Shown in pieces: positions 5,651 through 7,180 of a DNA stretch of 7,180 nucleotides (within the stretch, counting starts at the first letter, position 1; each line of letters begins with the position of its first letter). Both the position numbers and the translations under genes were made by a program. The notes under the pieces were generated by a model that had not been told where the DNA came from, did no database searches, and saw only the letters and a program-made list of their open reading frames with translations. The stretch lies in NCBI GenBank assembly GCA_009787135.1, contig WRGP01000145.1, forward strand, positions 1 through 7,180. Direction: 5' to 3'. This DNA is from Bacillota bacterium. Lineage in GTDB: Bacteria > Bacillota > Clostridia > Christensenellales > Aristaeellaceae.

Positions 5651-7180
5651 CTATCTCAAGGCGATGCCGTGGAGCATCGCGTCCTGTGTCGCCAGCACGA
5701 TCATGTCGTTAAACGCCGCCGGGGAGCCGATCACCGGCGAGGACAGCGGCAGGCTATGCAGCTTCGTGCCCGTCAAGCCGTCAAGGAGGTGCAGTTCAGC
5801 CGCGTCGCCCTGCACAACCCACGCGTTGCCGGCGTCGTCATACAGCGCCACAGGCGAGGACATCGTGTCTGTCCCCAGGCCGTATTCCCACATCACCGCG
5901 CCTGTTTCCTTATCCAGCGCGCATACCGCGCCAGCGCCGGAACGGCTCACCGTACAGATCACCAAGCCGCCTATACCGCCTTTGCCAACGAGTGGGGACG
6001 CGAAACAGCTGCCCGGCAGCGCGTAATCCCATAGGACTTCACCCGTATCCGCGTTGACGCGGCGTATATGCGCAAGCCCGCTCCCATCCGCCTGCGAAGC
6101 CGTGTACAGCGCGTTCTGCCCGCCGGCGTGGTCCGCTTCCAGCGCGACCGCGGCGCTCGTGCCCGCGCCAAGGTCAATGGCCCATTCCGTCGTCAGGGTG
6201 TTGAGATGTACGCTCTGCAGGATACCGCCCCGGGTGGCGAAGTACACATATTCGCCATACGCAGCCGGGGAGCTGTCCACCGCCATATCCCTATCGCCCG
6301 CCGATGTGACGTACGACTCCAGCGTGGCGCCCTCCAGCAGCAGGGTGCCGTCGTTCAGGTCAATCTTGGGGTGGAGCGTCATGGTGTAGAGCACGCCGTT
6401 TCCGCCCACCGCGGCCATTACGCTGGAGGATACGTCGACCACCGGTGACGTGATATACGATAGATCCAGCGACCTGGCCTCCGGCCGTTCGCTGCGGACC
6501 ATCGCCGTCAGCTTATGCTTGATCAGGTTATAGATGTAAAGGCTCGCTTCCCTGGGGGGATTTTCGTCTTCCGGATCCCCTACCCCGACCATGAGCAACG
6601 GCATGCCAGTGGGGTACAGGGATGGCGACCCGAGCATCGGAATCGGAGGATCAATCGGGAAGGCGTCCCGCGTCGCACTGCCATCCTCCGCGTCTACGTA
6701 ATACAGGCTGCCATCGTTGCCCGCAAAAATAACCTCTTTCAGCCACCGTTTCTCAAGCTTATCCTTATACAGTGGCAACAGTTCGCGCAGGTTGGCCTGC
6801 CACTGCACAATCAGCGGCTGCGTGTTCCATGTGGCGTGACCATCGCCGGGCGTCCCCACGCTGGCCGTCCAGACTTGCTTCAGCTTTTTCTCGACTGGCG
6901 CCACCTTGCCATAAGCCGCGTTTTGGCGCATGCCGCTGCCGCGGAATGTCACCACGCCGTTCATGCCGGCATTGCCCCGGTACATCTCCTCATCGGCCAT
7001 GTGGACAGCGCTTTCCCTTGACGCGAATTCCACCGGCTTGCCTTTGACGACGACCTCGCCCGCCACCTCCACACGCTTCGTTTCCGCCGCGGACAGCAAA
7101 CCCGGCATGGCGCTCACCCCGCCCGGCGGTTCCGGATCGCCCGCCATAGGCTCCTGCGCGAGCACGGCCCGCGGGTCCCC
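5651..7180 (-). CDS. PQQ-type beta-propeller repeat protein, N-terminus beyond the right edge
   Basis: The frame stays open to the right edge, giving at least 509 residues. A GTG at 7165 and an ATG at 7147 are internal candidates but lack a properly spaced ribosome binding site, and no signal peptide follows either, so the true start is probably outside the window. From about residue 95 of the visible part the protein is built of propeller blades: FAGNDGSLYYVDAEDGS, FATRGGILQSVHLNTLTTEW, VNADTGEVLWDYALPG, CALDKETGAVMWEYGLG, LHLLDGLTGTKLHSLPL and a final ATQDAMLHGIALR. The G-x-L/V-x-W spacing is the PQQ/BamB-like tryptophan-docking repeat, but I see no sign of a dehydrogenase active site, so PQQ binding is not implied. 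Such proteins in Firmicutes are usually exported and bind or scaffold other molecules. It is followed at 10 nt by glpK, so the two probably share a transcript. Specific function unknown. Confidence 0.85.
   Translation of the reverse strand, partial: GDPRAVLAQEPMAGDPEPPGGVSAMPGLLSAAETKRVEVAGEVVVKGKPVEFASRESAVHMADEEMYRGNAGMNGVVTFRGSGMRQNAAYGKVAPVEKKLKQVWTASVGTPGDGHATWNTQPLIVQWQANLRELLPLYKDKLEKRWLKEVIFAGNDGSLYYVDAEDGSATRDAFPIDPPIPMLGSPSLYPTGMPLLMVGVGDPEDENPPREASLYIYNLIKHKLTAMVRSERPEARSLDLSYITSPVVDVSSSVMAAVGGNGVLYTMTLHPKIDLNDGTLLLEGATLESYVTSAGDRDMAVDSSPAAYGEYVYFATRGGILQSVHLNTLTTEWAIDLGAGTSAAVALEADHAGGQNALYTASQADGSGLAHIRRVNADTGEVLWDYALPGSCFASPLVGKGGIGGLVICTVSRSGAGAVCALDKETGAVMWEYGLGTDTMSSPVALYDDAGNAWVVQGDAAELHLLDGLTGTKLHSLPLSSPVIGSPAAFNDMIVLATQDAMLHGIALR

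Overview
The window looks like chromosomal DNA from an endospore-forming member of the Clostridia (Firmicutes) with GC-rich genes and AT-rich promoter regions. The strongest evidence is a full-length Spo0A, the master regulator of sporulation, next to a protein with the SPOCS/LysM architecture of the coat-assembly factor SipL. Genus cannot be read from the sequence; a GC-rich clostridial lineage is the most I would say. I see no prophage, transposase, CRISPR array, tRNA or rRNA.

All genes are on the minus strand, so transcription runs from high to low coordinates. In that order: (1) a PQQ-type beta-propeller protein whose N-terminus lies beyond the right edge; (2) glycerol kinase glpK, starting 10 nt after the propeller stop codon, so probably co-transcribed and translationally coupled; (3) an AT-rich gap with an extended -10 promoter and a phased triple TTGTC repeat that may be an autoregulatory Spo0A site; (4) spo0A; (5) a sipL-like gene 56 nt downstream, with a candidate sigma-E promoter starting inside the spo0A stop codon; (6) a gap holding a two-hairpin palindromic element, then a promoter overlapped by a 17-bp perfect inverted repeat; (7) a Gfo/Idh/MocA-family dehydrogenase; (8) a 216-nt gap with a small hairpin and an intrinsic terminator; (9) the first eight codons of another gene, MRLLIIGG, running off the left edge.

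The genes fall into three probable units: propeller-glpK (extracellular or envelope protein plus glycerol catabolism), spo0A-sipL (decision to sporulate and coat assembly), and the Gfo-type dehydrogenase, which appears to have its own repressor-controlled promoter. No coherent novel system was found. The more interesting signals are regulatory: the nested palindrome before the dehydrogenase, the 10-bp phased repeats in the spo0A leader, and the candidate sigma-E promoter for sipL.
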